Origin: Thelonectria olida
Taxonomy: Eukaryota > Ascomycota > Sordariomycetes > Hypocreales > Nectriaceae
DNA: 64,000 bases
Direction of reading: 5' to 3'
NCBI GenBank assembly: GCA_020736575.1
Contig: JAGPYM010000021.1
Location: forward strand, 558,001-622,000
Position numbers and translations under genes: made by a program
In this document: one piece after another, positions 11,648-23,375 of the stretch
Numbering within the stretch: position 1 is the stretch's first letter
How the letters are laid out: each line of letters begins with the position of its first letter
The notes under the pieces: model-generated
What the model saw: the letters and a program-made list of their open reading frames with translations, nothing else
The model's database searches: none
What the model was told of the DNA's origin: nothing

Positions 11648-12040
11648 TTAGTCCTTACAAACCATCTCCCACTCCTCAGCTCTCTCCTCCTCCTCAACCT
11701 TCTCTTCCTCCGTTTGCAGGCCCACCCATACGTGTGGCCTCAAGGTCGAATGTGGGAGCCAGCATGCGGGAATAGGGTTTTCCCTGCCCGGTATTAACGA
11801 CTCTGCAAAACAATCCTCATGGAAAGCGTGCTTCTTACACCCTTCTTTAAATTTCCCATAGCAAATTCGGCATACACGATCCCTATCGGAATGCGCAGCA
11901 AATTGCCTATCCGTAGCAACACAAGGAAATACAAGATAAGGGTCGAAATATTCTTTCTCTATCTGCAGTTGGTCCATAATATCGATGCAGCTTGTATAAT
12001 CCACCTTATAACGGTTTTTAAGCTGAGCCAGAGCCTTCAT
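11648..12040 (-). CDS. Small hypothetical protein with Cys/His zinc-binding pattern
   Basis: A 130-codon open frame starting MKALAQLKNRYK. It contains VCRICYGKFKEGCKKHAFHEDC (residues near 73-94 including C-X2-C, a further Cys, and two His before a last Cys), which resembles half of a RING or similar treble-clef zinc site, and it ends with an acidic Glu-rich tail (EEEKVEEEERAEEWE). The frame stays open for 22 codons upstream of the ATG before a stop close to the border of the AT-rich block, so this may be the last exon of a longer gene whose 5' part was lost or mutated. I do not recognise the family. Function unknown. Confidence 0.4.
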   Translation of the reverse strand: MKALAQLKNRYKVDYTSCIDIMDQLQIEKEYFDPYLVFPCVATDRQFAAHSDRDRVCRICYGKFKEGCKKHAFHEDCFAESLIPGRENPIPACWLPHSTLRPHVWVGLQTEEEKVEEEERAEEWEMVCKD

Positions 12041-12109
12041 CCTTGCCCATTCCTTAGCATTAGTAAGAACAACAGCCAGAAGAAATAGATTATTTCGAGA
12101 AATTCAATT

Positions 12110-14385
12110 GAAAATGTCTTTTAAAAAGGCTAGTGCTGCAGTGGAAAATAAAGGTTGGAAGCTTTTAGGAGCAGATAGAAGAATGGAGAGTAAAGATATC
12201 TAAATTCTAATTAGATATTTAGAATTAGTAAATTAAAATAGTTATAAAAATATAAAGAAGGTTCTAATTAATTAAATATTTATTATAAATATTAATAATT
12301 AAATAAGGTTAAATAAGGGAAGAAAGACTTGTATTTTTTATATATAATAAATTAAATCCTATTAGCTTTAAGTAAAAAATATATATTAAATAAAAATTTT
12401 ACTACTTTTTATTTAATAGTATTTAAAATACTTATATAAGTATATTTCTTTTTATTTTAATAGTTAATTAAAAGTAAAAGATTTAAAAAATATATTAAAT
12501 TATTATATGTTTTAATATACTTTTCTATTTAAAGTAATATATTTTATTAAAATAAGTATTATTTATTAAAATAAGAGTAATATATATTAATAGGTTTACT
12601 TTTTTAATTTAAAAATAAATAAGATATTTTAAATAAAAGTATTTTAAATAGAAATATAATTAATAAGATATATAAAGTAAAAAATATATTATTATAATTC
12701 TTATATTTTTATAAATTTAATAATAAATTGTATTTTCTTAATAGGTAAAATATATTTAAATTATTTTATTTTATATATTTTAAACTTATATAAAAACTAG
12801 CTTTTATAGCCCTTTAAAAATTATATTATATTTAGTTTTTTATAAATATATTATTAGATATATTATAAATTTTAAAATATAAGTCTTTTTATATAATTTT
12901 AATAAATTTAAGTATTTATAATAAAATATATATTTTATTAAAAAGAAAATATTTAAAACTTTTTAATTATAAGATTTTTATAAGAAATTTTTCAAACTTT
13001 TTATAATAAAAGAATTAAAAGATATTATTTAAAAAAAATATAAAATAAAAACTTTAATTATATAAAGAAAATTCTTAAGAAAATAGAATAAAAAACATAT
13101 TTATTATTTATTTTTTAAAATATAATTATTTAAAAATAAATCTTTTAATAATTTATAAAGTTTTATTAGTTTTAAATTTTATATAAAAAAGTCTATTATA
13201 TTATTTTTAGATTTTATATAGAAAACTTTTATATTTCTTTAATTTTTTTTTTTTTTAAGAAAATAATAGCTTATATTTATATATTTAGCTTTTTTATAAT
13301 AAAAAGAATTCTTAGTTAAAGTTTTAATAGCCTTATTATTTATTAATATAAATAGTTTAATATTAATTTTATTTAAAAAAAGATTTTCTAATAAATAATT
13401 ATATATATTATTTAAACTTTTAGCTTTTTAATTGCTTTTTTAAGGGCTATATTTTATTTTTATAATTAAATTTATAATATATTTTTACTTATAGCTATTC
13501 TAATTTAAAATATTTTTATTTATAAAAAAATAGTATTTATTTATAGATTTTCTATTTATAAAACTAGCTTTCTAATTAAAATTAGTATATACTTATATAA
13601 TTAAATTAAAAAATATTAAATTTATATTATAATTATATAATAGGCCTATATTTAAATACGTATTTATATATTTTAATAATATATTTAAAGCTTTTTTATA
13701 AATATTATTTAATTTATAAATATATTTAAATAAATTTATAATTATATATAATATATTAGATCTAGTTTTTAAAGCTAAATATAATAAAAATCCTATTTTT
13801 TATAAAAAATATAATATATCTTTTTTAAAAAGTTTTATTATAACTTTTATTAACTTTTACTATTTATAAATAGAATTTCAAAAGCTTTTATATTAGTTTT
13901 ATTATATTTTACAAGTTTATTTTATATATATTTTATTTAATTTATATATAGCCTTTTATTTTTTTATTTATAATTATTTATATATTTAAAAAGTCTTTTA
14001 TTTTTTTAAATATTAAAGTTTTATAATAGAAAATAATAAATATATATTATATAATATTTCTTTTTTATTTAAGCTTACTATTATTAAATTATAAATATAA
14101 TATAATATAAAAAATTATAAATCTTTATATATAAATATTCCTTTATTATAAAATATAAGAAAAGATTTTATTTTTTATAAATTATTAAATAGAAATTTAT
14201 ATTAAAATCTAGGATTTTATTTTAAACTATATAAGGCTTTATTAAGTCTTATATATAATATTTAATCTTTTATTTTATTTTTAATATTTTTAGAAAGTTT
14301 TTTAAATATATATTTTTTAAAACTAGCTAGAAAAATTATATATATTTCTTTATTTATAAAAGAATATATAAAAGTATTTTTTATA
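12110..14385 (-). pseudogene. RIP-destroyed Ty1/copia reverse transcriptase, C-terminal side
   Basis: On the minus strand a single frame with stops at Trp and Gln positions follows a copia RT. The clearest parts are FIYSFINKEIYI (14335-14382, equivalent to AFLNGDL.EEIYM) and RLNKALYSLK-NPRF-YK (about 14195-14249, equivalent to RLNKALYGLKQSPRLWYK). Further downstream a segment resembling the YVDD region followed by IKDFLNIQI can be traced around 13960-14090. The remaining sequence towards 12200 is too AT-rich to read but is in the place of the RNase H domain. The element is interrupted at 14384 by a pogo-type transposon and continues beyond 16250. Confidence 0.75.
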
Positions 14386-16247
14386 ACATGCATAATAAGC
14401 GAGTGGCTCAGACAAGCAAGTGGCTCACGCGACTGTAATAATACAACTGCCTACATTTAGCAACATTTCCCCCAACCACTAATAATAAGTTCACCTAGTA
14501 ATAAAAGGCGCTTAATCCTAGCTATTCAAGCAATCCAAAACGACCTAAACCTAAGCGCACAAGCCGCCGCTAAGATCTATACTATCAGTCAAAAAACGCT
14601 TAGCCGTCAGCTCAAAGGAACACCTTCACGACGCAATAGCATGCCCAATTCGCGAAAACTATCAAATCTAGAGGAGAAGATAATTGTTAAGTATGCTCTT
14701 GATCTGGATTCGCAATCATTTCCTCCCCGACTTTGCGATGTGGAAGATATGGCCAATCGACTGCTCGCCGATCGCGACGCTCCTCCAGTTAGCAAGCGCT
14801 AGGCTTCAAACTTTATCAAACAACAACCAGAGCTCAAGATGCATTTTACGCGTAGATATAACTATCAGAGGGCCTAATACAAAGATCCAAATATTATTTG
14901 GGGTTGGTTTCAGCTTGTGCGGAACACAATCGCAAAGTATAATATCCAGAAGTCAGATATCTACAACTTTAATAAGACCGGGTTTATAATAGGAATTATC
15001 TCAACCGGAATAGTCGTTATAAGTGCCAAACGACGTAAAAGACCAAAAATAGTACAGCCAGGAAACAGAAAATGGGTTACTATAATCCAGGGCGTTAATT
15101 CCCAAGGGTGGGCGATCCCGCCGTTTATCATTATTACAGGTCAATATCACCTCGCGGCCTAGTATAATAAAAGGATCTTACCTCAGGACTAGGTCATCGC
15201 AACCTCGGATAACGGCTGGACAACAAATAAGAGAGGCCTAAAATAGATCCAGCACTTCGACAAGCATTCAAAGCAGCATTCTTCTAGCTCTTATCGCCTT
15301 CTTATATTAGATGGGCATAAGAGCTACCATTCGACCGAATTCAAACTATTCTATAAGAAGAATAAGATCATTACTCTCTATATGCCGCCACATTCATCTC
15401 ATATTCTCCAGCCACTTAATATTGGCTGCTTTAGGCCACTTAAATAGGCCTACAGTCGACAAATTGAGGATATAGTAAAGACCCAAATTACACATATTAC
15501 TAAGGTTGACTTCTTTCCTGCATTTCAAGCCGCATTTCAAAGCGCAATATCAGAAAAGAACATCCAGGGAGGTTTTTAAGGCATAGAAATTATACCCTAT
15601 AATCCAGAAAGTGTACTTTCTCGATTGGATGTCAAATTGCAAACTCTATCGCCTGCAGTAGGAGATTTTAAATTGCCTAATATTTAGGTTCCAAAGACCC
15701 CAAACAACCCAATCGAAGCTACTTCACAAACTGATTTTATTAAAAGTCGAATTAGCCGTCATTAGGGAAGCTCTCCGACATCAATTTTAACTGCTATAGA
15801 CCAATTTGCAAAGGGGGCGCGAGGAATAATACACCGTATAGCATTATTAAAGGCAGAGGTTAACGAGCTTCGGGAGGCAAATGCGACACTTAGCCGGCGG
15901 CGCAGGGCGAAAAAAACACATCTCCGGCTTTCAGGGAGCATTACAGTAGCCAAGGGGCAGGAGCTACAAGATCAGAGGGAAATCACAGATCAGATACAGC
16001 AGGAAACGCAGCAGAGTAGTAGTCGGAAGAGGCGGACGGAGACGAGGGATTGGCGATATAGATAATACAGGCAACCTAGGCATAATTCGCGTACTTGTGA
16101 AATTAATATAGATGAGTCTAAAAAAGAGGATAGTAATTAATTTTAATTGATTCTAGATGTTATAATTATTTTATTTTAATATTTAGTAGTAAAGGTGTAG
16201 TTAGGTAAGCCACTCGCTTATCTAAGCCACTCGCTTATCATGCACGT
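14386..16247 (+). mobile_element. RIP-killed pogo/Fot1-type DNA transposon with terminal inverted repeats and TA duplication
   Basis: The element is 1862 bp. Its left end reads ACATGCATAATAAGCGAGTGG and the complement of its right end ACGTGCATGATAAGCGAGTGG; it is flanked by TA on both sides (14384-14385 and 16248-16249), the target duplication of Tc1/mariner/pogo elements. Each end carries two copies of AAGCRAGTGGCT(C/T)A spaced 17 bp apart. Inside is a transposase of the same length as the intact one at 28784-30439, but with about 10 premature stops. It belongs to a related but distinct subfamily, since the terminal repeats differ (GAGTGGC here, GAGCGCCC there). Confidence 0.9.
14485..16140 (+). 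pseudogene. Transposase pseudogene of the pogo/Fot1-type element
   Basis: The frame aligns without any indel over its full 1656 bp with the 551-residue transposase at 28784. The start codon is ATA (14485) where ATG is expected. About ten in-frame stops occur, several at Trp codons (for example KR-ASNF for KRWASNF). Two of the three catalytic Asp are changed to Asn (FNKTGF for FDETGF; LNIGCF for LDVGCF), while LDGHKSYH keeps the middle one. The first two Cys of the C-terminal zinc knuckle are Tyr. All these are G-to-A changes, as RIP produces. It is inactive. Confidence 0.9.
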
Positions 16248-16249
16248 TA

Positions 16250-17080
16250 ACTTTTATTATAAATATATCTCTATTTTAATTTTAATTGCTTTTTTAATTA
16301 CTATTACTTTTTTTTATTAATCTCTTTTTAATATTATTAAAAGTGAAATATTTCTATTTAATCCTTTAAATAGTTTTACTTATAAGTATAATCTAATTAT
16401 AATAATTAGAAAATAACTTTATAATAATTAAATTAAAAGTTAGCTTTTTATTAAAAGCTTCTTTTAAAAAAGTAATTATTATACTATTTTTTACCCTAAC
16501 TCCTCCTACTTTTAATAGAGTTTATTTAAACTTTTTTTTAAAAGAAAAGTAAAAAATATATTCTTACCTTATTTAATATTATATAATAAAACTATTATAT
16601 CTTTTTAAAAGTTACTATTAAAATAGATTTAATTAAAATAGGTTATAAAATTACTAGGTTTAAAAAGGCCCCTATTACTTTTAATAGTATAATAAATAGC
16701 TATTATTTAATAGGGTCTAATATTAAAATATAAGTTAATAAAATGAACTATTTTAAAATTTAAAATATTATTAAACTGCTTATTTAAAATACATTTATTA
16801 TATATTTATTATAATTATATAAAGTATTTAAAATAATTACTAAAAAATTTAAATAAGTTTAAAATAGCTATATATTTTATAAGTATAAGTAAAGCTAGGG
16901 CTATTTTAAAAGCTGTTATTAAAATAGTTTTTAAAAGTAAAATATAAGGGGTTTCTAATAGGCTCTTTATAAAATTAAAGTATTTATATAATTTAACTAA
17001 CTACTTTTATATAGGGCTAAAAGTAATAGAAATTAACTTTTAAGCCCTTTAAATAATAGCTTTAAGAATTTAAAAATTAA
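16250..17080. repeat. AT-rich RIP block continuing the copia element
   Basis: Joining the sequence right of the pogo insertion to that on its left, with one TA removed, gives a minus-strand frame NRDIFIIKVIKNTFIYSF that matches the start of the copia RT palm region. So at least the first part of this stretch is the upstream portion of the copia pol. Further right I cannot assign the sequence. Confidence 0.55.
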
Positions 17081-17084
17081 ATAT

Positions 17085-17375
17085 ATATAGCTATTTTTTT
17101 ATTATATTATATATAGCTATTTTTTTATTATATTATATATAGCTATTTTTTTATTATATTATATATAGCTATTTTTTTATTATATTATATATAGCTATTT
17201 TTTTATTATATTATATATAGCTATTTTTTTATTATATTATATATAGCTATTTTTTTATTATATTATATATAGCTATTTTTTTATTATATTATATATAGCT
17301 ATTTTTTTATTATATTATATATAGCTATTTTTTTATTATATTATATATAGCTATTTTTTTATTATATTATATATA
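17085..17375 (+). repeat. 26-bp tandem repeat, 11 identical copies
   Basis: The motif AGCTATTTTTTTATTATATT recurs exactly every 26 bp (first bases at 17089, 17115, 17141 and so on to 17349), giving 11 copies with no visible mismatch. The last copy is followed by a slightly longer variant. Perfect copies in a heavily mutated region mean the array expanded after the RIP damage. Confidence 0.92.
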
Positions 17376-17724
17376 TAGCTTTCCTAGTATAATATTACTT
17401 ATAATAAAAAAAGTAAAATTAAGCTTTAAATAATATAAGGGGCTAAACTTAAGTAATTATAATAAAAAGTGGCTTAAAAATTAAATATTTAAAACTAAAA
17501 AGAAAAAAAGAAAAAGTTTTTCTTTATAATAAGTTTATTATAAGATTAATATAGCCTTACTATTAAACTATTTTAGCTTACTTTTAGCCCAGTTTTTAGC
17601 TTATATTTTAAGTTATATATTTCCAGTTTTATAATAATAGCTTAAAATAACTATTAGGCTATACTTATAATAGAACTTTTATTTTAAAACTAATTATAAG
17701 CCCTATTAAAAAGCTTATTATTAT

Positions 17725-18150
17725 TTATAATATTTTATATTTTCTATAGCTAGCCCTATTTTATATTATTTATAAAAGGAAAACCTTTAACTTTTAAGCG
17801 CATATAAAATCAAACGCCCTTATAAGCAATTAGCTATAATATACAGCTATATAATTAACTAATTAATAGCTAATATAATTTGCCTTAGCTTTTAAACTAG
17901 CCTTAAGCTCTTATAATAGTAAATCTACTAATTATATCTAATTATTTACATACTAATATAGCACAGGCCAATTAGGAAGCCCTTTTATATATAGCCTAGG
18001 AGTCTTATAAAAATCCTTGCGCTTAACTAGCTGCTAGCTGCTGGAATTAAACTAATTGCAGTTTTTTTTTTTTTATCCCTAACTCAGGTTCCCAATCTGA
18101 GAGGTTTGGCTTAACTGCAACTAGAGACATGCTACTATGCTCCAAGCTGG
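17725..18150 (+). repeat. Less mutated copy of the repeat at 4800-5165
   Basis: The same order of blocks as at 4800-5165 is seen, but more C and G survive here (for example CTGCTAGCTGCTGG, GGTTCCCAATCTGAGAGG). A 12-T run near 18063 is extra. It is followed at 18148-18215 by a fragment of the 180-bp repeat family. No coding frame recognised. Confidence 0.65.
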
Positions 18151-18406
18151 GAAAAAGCTTATTATAATAGATATAAACCTAGGGTTTAACTTATATTAAT
18201 TTCTATTATATATTTAAATTCTTAGCTTTATTAATAATAATATTAGTAAAAAGATTAAAGTATTAATATTTAAATAATATAATAAGTTATTATATTTAGT
18301 AATATATTTAAAATAAATAAATATAATTAAATTATATTAAATATTAGAAAGTTATATTTTATTTAATATATTAAATATATTTTATATATTAAAAGTAGCT
18401 TTATAA

Positions 18407-18645
18407 AAATTATAATTATTTTTAAATTATAATTATTTTTAAATTATAATTATTTTTAAATTATAATTATTTTTAAATTATAATTATTTTTAAATTATAA
18501 TTATTTTTAAATTATAATTATTTTTAAATTATAATTATTTTTAAATTATAATTATTTTTAAATTATAATTATTTTTAAATTATAATTATTTTTAAATTAT
18601 AATTATTTTTTTAAATTATAATTATTTTTTAAATTATAATAATTT
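18407..18645 (+). repeat. 17-bp AT tandem repeat, about 14 copies
   Basis: AAATTATAATTATTTTT repeats every 17 bp from 18407 to 18594 without visible change (12 copies), followed by two copies with one or two extra T at 18613 and 18631. It lies about 1 kb from the 26-bp array; both are pure AT apart from AGCT in the 26-mer. Confidence 0.9.
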
Positions 18646-19240
18646 TATAAAAGTATAATCTATTTATAATTAGTAAGAAATTTATAAAATATATTTTAAT
18701 TATATATATTAAAACCTAAGCTATAATAGTTATAAGGACTTATAAGCTTAACTCTTTTTATAATATTTAAAAATTAATATTAATTTAATATATACTAATA
18801 TTAAACTAATTAGTATTAGTAGTAAATTTTAAATACAAATACTAATTTAATATATACTAATTTAATATTTTTAAAAATTAATATTAAACTAATTAGTATT
18901 AGCATTCCACCCTAAATTAGAGAAAGGATAGCTAACTGTTACTAGCTAGGGGAGCAGGAAAGGGAAAGAAGAATTTGCCCTATAAGAGAAACAAGAAAAC
19001 CGGGAAAGGTTAAGGCGTTGCGGGTAAGGTCGCGTGTACTAGTGAATGCTTGTGTGCAGATGTGTCTTAGCTAGCAGCTATGCAAACGTGTGTCTCAAAA
19101 GACTCGCTATGTTACCAGACAAGTCAAATAAGCAGTCTGACCTCTCGGGACTTGAGGCTGCCACCCCAACACGCAATCATTCAAACTATGTGCTGTGCAA
19201 TCTTGAAATATACTAAGCTATATGCTATCTACTTGAGTCT
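18646..19240. other. Edge of the AT block and 3' flank of the Thr-rich gene
   Basis: AT-rich sequence continues to about 18905 and includes a doubled ATTAATTTAATATATACTAAT-like stretch (18775-18900). Normal composition follows to the stop codon of the minus-strand gene. No gene is visible. Confidence 0.5.
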
Positions 19241-21010
19241 TTAAACAGTGGTTGTGCAAAGAGTGGGATATGAATTGGGATACTTAGTCGACGTGACCAG
19301 GATCGTTTTTGTTGAAGTCGAGACCGGGCCGCACTTGACCCTCGTAATCCTCAAAGTTTGGGTGGGAGTAATAGTCTTTGTGACATATGCGGGAGTCTTG
19401 TAGACGGTGACAGTAGCAGGAGTTGCCGCAATTCGGCGAGTGGTGACTGCAAAGACTGTGCTCGTCCACTTGCGAGTGGTTGTCGAGGTGACGGTAGGGC
19501 GAGCAGCGCACCTCGTAATCGTTGTCGTAGTAGTTGGAGTTGTCGTGACTGTAGCGGCCACGTTCGAGCAAACGGTGGTTGTAAGGGGGTCGGGAGTTTC
19601 TGTTTCGGTCTGAACGTCGGTGGATGTCTCAAACTTAGTTGAGGCCGTAGTAATTGTCACTGTTGGAGTACCGGCTGTGGCTATATTGGTTACAGTATTG
19701 GTAATAGTCTGAGTTTCGGTGTCTGAGTCGTAACTGCATGTGGTGGTGGTGGCCGGGTCGGGCGTGACAGTGGACCAATCCGTGGAGGTAATCGTGTCTC
19801 CGATATTGATCGTGTTCGTAACGAAAGTTTGCTGAATGATCGTGCCCATGATGAGGGTTGTCGTCGCCTGGGCAGCGCAGTTGAGCGTTCCGGCAGCGCG
19901 CTTCTGGGGCTTGTTTGCTGCAACGCAGCTTTGGGATGTTGTCGACGTGACAAAGGCTGTCTTGGTAATAACGCGGGGTGTATTCGTAATAGTGAAGGAC
20001 TTGGTAACCGTCTTGACGGCTGCATACTTGGTACGCGTTGGCGTGTTGACACGGACCGTGACTGTCGACGGTGTGGCTCGAATGGTTTGTGTGCACCACT
20101 TGGTAGTAGTCACACATTGGCTGACTGTCCTGATGAAGGTCGATGGATCAGGCGTGATGGTGCTGGTAGCCGACAGGGTCACCTCTGAGGCCGCCTCGGT
20201 AAGAGTACCCGTGGTGCAGCGCTTGGTCTCTGTTTCTTGCTCAATGGTCGACGTTGATGTGCTAGTTTCTGTGGTCGTGTCTGTTACGGCCTGGGTTTCC
20301 GTGGTATAGACCGCGTCAGGCGTTGAAGTCGTGGTGGTCGTGGAGGTATCTGTCTGAAAGACGGTAACAGTCCCATCTACGCAGCGGCTGCTGGTTGTAA
20401 CTTGGGGCAAAGTGGTCGTTGACGAAGAAGTAATTGTGGTAGGGGTAGAAATAGTAGTTGTAGTGGTCGCTGTCACGGTCCTGGTAGCTAAAGACCAGTA
20501 TGTGCTTTGCGTAGTTGGAGAAAAGGTGATGCGCTGAGTAGTTGTGGTTGCACCGCCATTCCGCACTCCGAGGTGCGTTACAGTCATTGCGGCGCCAGGT
20601 TTCAAACTCTTTGTGTATAGTAAGAATGTCAAGCTGACGGTCTGGAGCGAGTTGGATACCACCGTAGAACCTTGGTTTGGAAGTTGGCCCGTCGTGGTCG
20701 AAACAACACCATTGACCATGGTGAATGCAAGGTTTGCCTTTTCGACTTCGTTGGAGCACGGACTATATCGCCAGTTTCTGTTAGTTCTCCGGGGACATGA
20801 TGATGAGGCTCGGCTAAGGTATGTGAAAACTCACCAAACGATGAAACCAATAGTGAACAAGTTTGTACCACTCGTGTCAAAGACACAGACACCACCGTCC
20901 TCGGGCTGAGAATAGGACGGAATCAAGGTGTCACAGGCATAAGGGCCGCAGTCAGCAAGTGCAATGCCGAGAAGGCAAGCCCAGAGGGCTAGGAAACGGG
21001 AGGCAATCAT
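19241..21010 (-). CDS. Secreted Thr-rich repetitive surface protein
   Basis: Two exons, 20835-21010 and 19241-20762, with a 72-nt intron (GTGAGT...TATAG) that joins the signal peptide exon to the long open frame without a stop; 565 residues. The start MIASRFLALWACLLGIALA is a clear signal peptide, so I place the ATG at 21010 rather than at the upstream in-frame ATG. The mature part begins DCGPYACD and then is dominated by Thr, Ser and Val with scattered Cys and recurring TPDP motifs (TITPDPS, TVTPDPA, TETPDPL). A dibasic KR near the middle (NKPQKRAAG) could be a Kex2 site. No GPI signal is evident at the C-terminus (YPTLCTTTV). It is probably a heavily O-glycosylated extracellular or wall protein. 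No named family is recognised. Confidence 0.75.
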
Positions 21011-23375
21011 GGCTTCACGCTGCAGGTAACGGCCAAGTTGGTGATGCGCAGTAGGACCGATGGGCAAGATCGGCGCACACCAGCTCCTCTATGTATGTAT
21101 GTCTTTAGGGGTCCTCGAAGATCGGCCGACCGTTGGCAAGCGACTGGTCAAACAGCTAATGCCCGCCCATCCAGGGGTTCAAAGGTTATGTTCAATAGTC
21201 TCACACTAAAATGTCGATAGTCTGTTGGAAAAATTGAAGCCGCGCGTTAGAGCATGCAACAAGGTGGAGGTGTCAAGAGGCAACAACTCCGTTTTCAGAT
21301 GAGTTGTTGAGCATCCTCGGTTGAGATTTTTTCTCACCATGCAATACTGCTGACAGCTGAAGCTATTGATGCATCGATCGGCTCTGTCCGGGGCAATGGG
21401 AACCCCGACTTCAGCTCAATAATGAAGTGGATCAATATTGGCTTGACCCATGCAACAGACAATTGTCCTAATTCATCACCTCCTGGGGCGTCTTTCCCCA
21501 GCACTCTTCTGGAAATTGCATGCTCTCACCAATGCCTTTATCCAGAGGAGGAAGATTTACACGAATCATCAATGGGAATATTTGCTTTGCCGTCCTTGAT
21601 TCGGAACATCCGCGCATCGCTTCGCTTGCCACCCGCCAATCGGGGTATACGAGGCACAGGACACGATATTTTATGGCCCCATGACAACTGAGGAGTCAAC
21701 CCCTGTCCCAACAGCTGTCCAACCTGGGTCTGGAATCATCCAAATCAGATAGCGCGTCCTGCGTATAAACTAGAATCCATACCACCACCTCGCCTGCCGG
21801 GACTCCAAGTGGACAACTGTCAAACGGCCCACTGTGCGTACCTGGACGAGCAAGTGGACCAACTGCCTCATATAACAGTGGAGGTTGGCAGGCTGAACAG
21901 CGGCAAGCTCTAGCAGCCAAAGTGTGCTGTGTTGATGGACTCGGAATCAGGGCAGTACGCTGGCGCAGTCAAAAATGCATCAATACGTTGATGCATTTTC
22001 CAAGTGACAGAATCGGGAATTAAAAGGAGCTACCATCTTTTAGGTAAGCAGTTAGTCTTTGGCTGAGTTCGCCGACGTTTGCACTAACACTTTAGATGAT
22101 TTTTCACAAAGAGGCGTCGGACGCCACCCGTTCATAGCATGGAACTATGAAATGTTCCGACGCACTTCTACGCCTTCGCAGAGGTCAGTACAAAATGATG
22201 TCACGGCACTACCTATCTGCACCTAAATACCTGACTTCTACGCTGCTTGGTCCAGCACCGAAAGAATAGGATTCTTCTATTACCAGGAGCTTTATTTGTA
22301 GTTAAGAAGCGCCTAATAAGTATGTTGGGTATCCATGTTGAATTTTTTTTTTTTTTTTTTTTTTAAATTAAGAATACTAGACCAAGGATGCTTTTTAAAC
22401 ACAAAAGGACTGAAATAGCCATAGTTCCAAAGAGCAAGGAGGAAGTGGTGAAACTAAGTTGGTTGGCTGGTCTATGGCGAGCCTTGCAGGATTATCCAGG
22501 TAGAGAGAGTCTGGTGGCTTGGCAGTGTGTTCACAGTTGAGACTCAAAGCTCATTCCATTGCTGCAAGGTCCACAAGACAAGAATTCCCCTCCCCCGCAT
22601 AGAAGAAGATTCACTCGAAGCAGCTGCACCTGATGCCGGTCAGATCTGCCGATTGATCGTTGCTCGCAGGTCACTGTAAACTGCCCTTGCCATTCAACGG
22701 CGCATCGGCCCGCTGGTTGAACGGAGAGCCCAGCATACTCCCTTCCTGCAACCATCGCCTCAAGGACAACTGGCACTCGTTGCCGCTATTTGGAGCGACT
22801 AAGGGGCGATGTAGTCTTCCTGCGCGTTGTGTTTTCTTCTCCACACCAAATGACAGCCTCTTTCGTGCTGGTACAAAAATTGTCATGCCGGAGCAGCGCA
22901 AGCCGAGTTACTGGGCATTTTGTCCAGCCTAGCGCCATGTATTCCTACATATGCTGAAGACCCCGAGATCCGGACTGCCGCGGACCCGCGTTGCCGCCCG
23001 ACTTTCCTTTCTCCCACGCAGCCCGATTGGAGATGCTTGAGGAGATCTCGCTTACCGCCGCCGTGTCGTGTCGCATTCACATTCAATCACGCGCCCACGA
23101 TGTCAAAAGGAGGTAGCTAATGAGAAGCTAAGCTACACGAAAGCCCCGTCGGAGCTGACTATTGGATCTGACCACCACGAAATGCATGGATGTCTAGCTC
23201 ACCAACGGGGAGAACCAATGGCAGACTGACCGGCTCCCCTGACTCGGCCTCGGCGAAAAGTCCATCCAAATGTGTGGCGTTCCAGATCACAACACTCGTT
23301 TCCCCAGTTGGTAGTGGAGCCATTTCTAACAGCCCTCCGCAATGGCTGAACTATTGACTCGCTTCTTCATATTTG
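21011..23375. other. Intergenic stretch, no supported gene
   Basis: About 2.4 kb with only short unrelated open frames (up to about 90 codons) on both strands. It contains a run of about 20 T at 22345-22364 and the promoter of the Thr-rich gene. I recognise no domain and no RNA gene. Confidence 0.5.

Noticed and set aside
19351..20309. Several long frames on both strands overlapping the Thr-rich gene
   Set aside because: They are by-products of the low-complexity ACN/GTN codon pattern of the real gene.
20831..21067. Upstream ATG (MPIGPTAHHQ) as start of the Thr-rich protein
   Set aside because: The ATG at 21010 gives a clean N-terminal signal peptide; the upstream start would bury it behind 19 polar residues.
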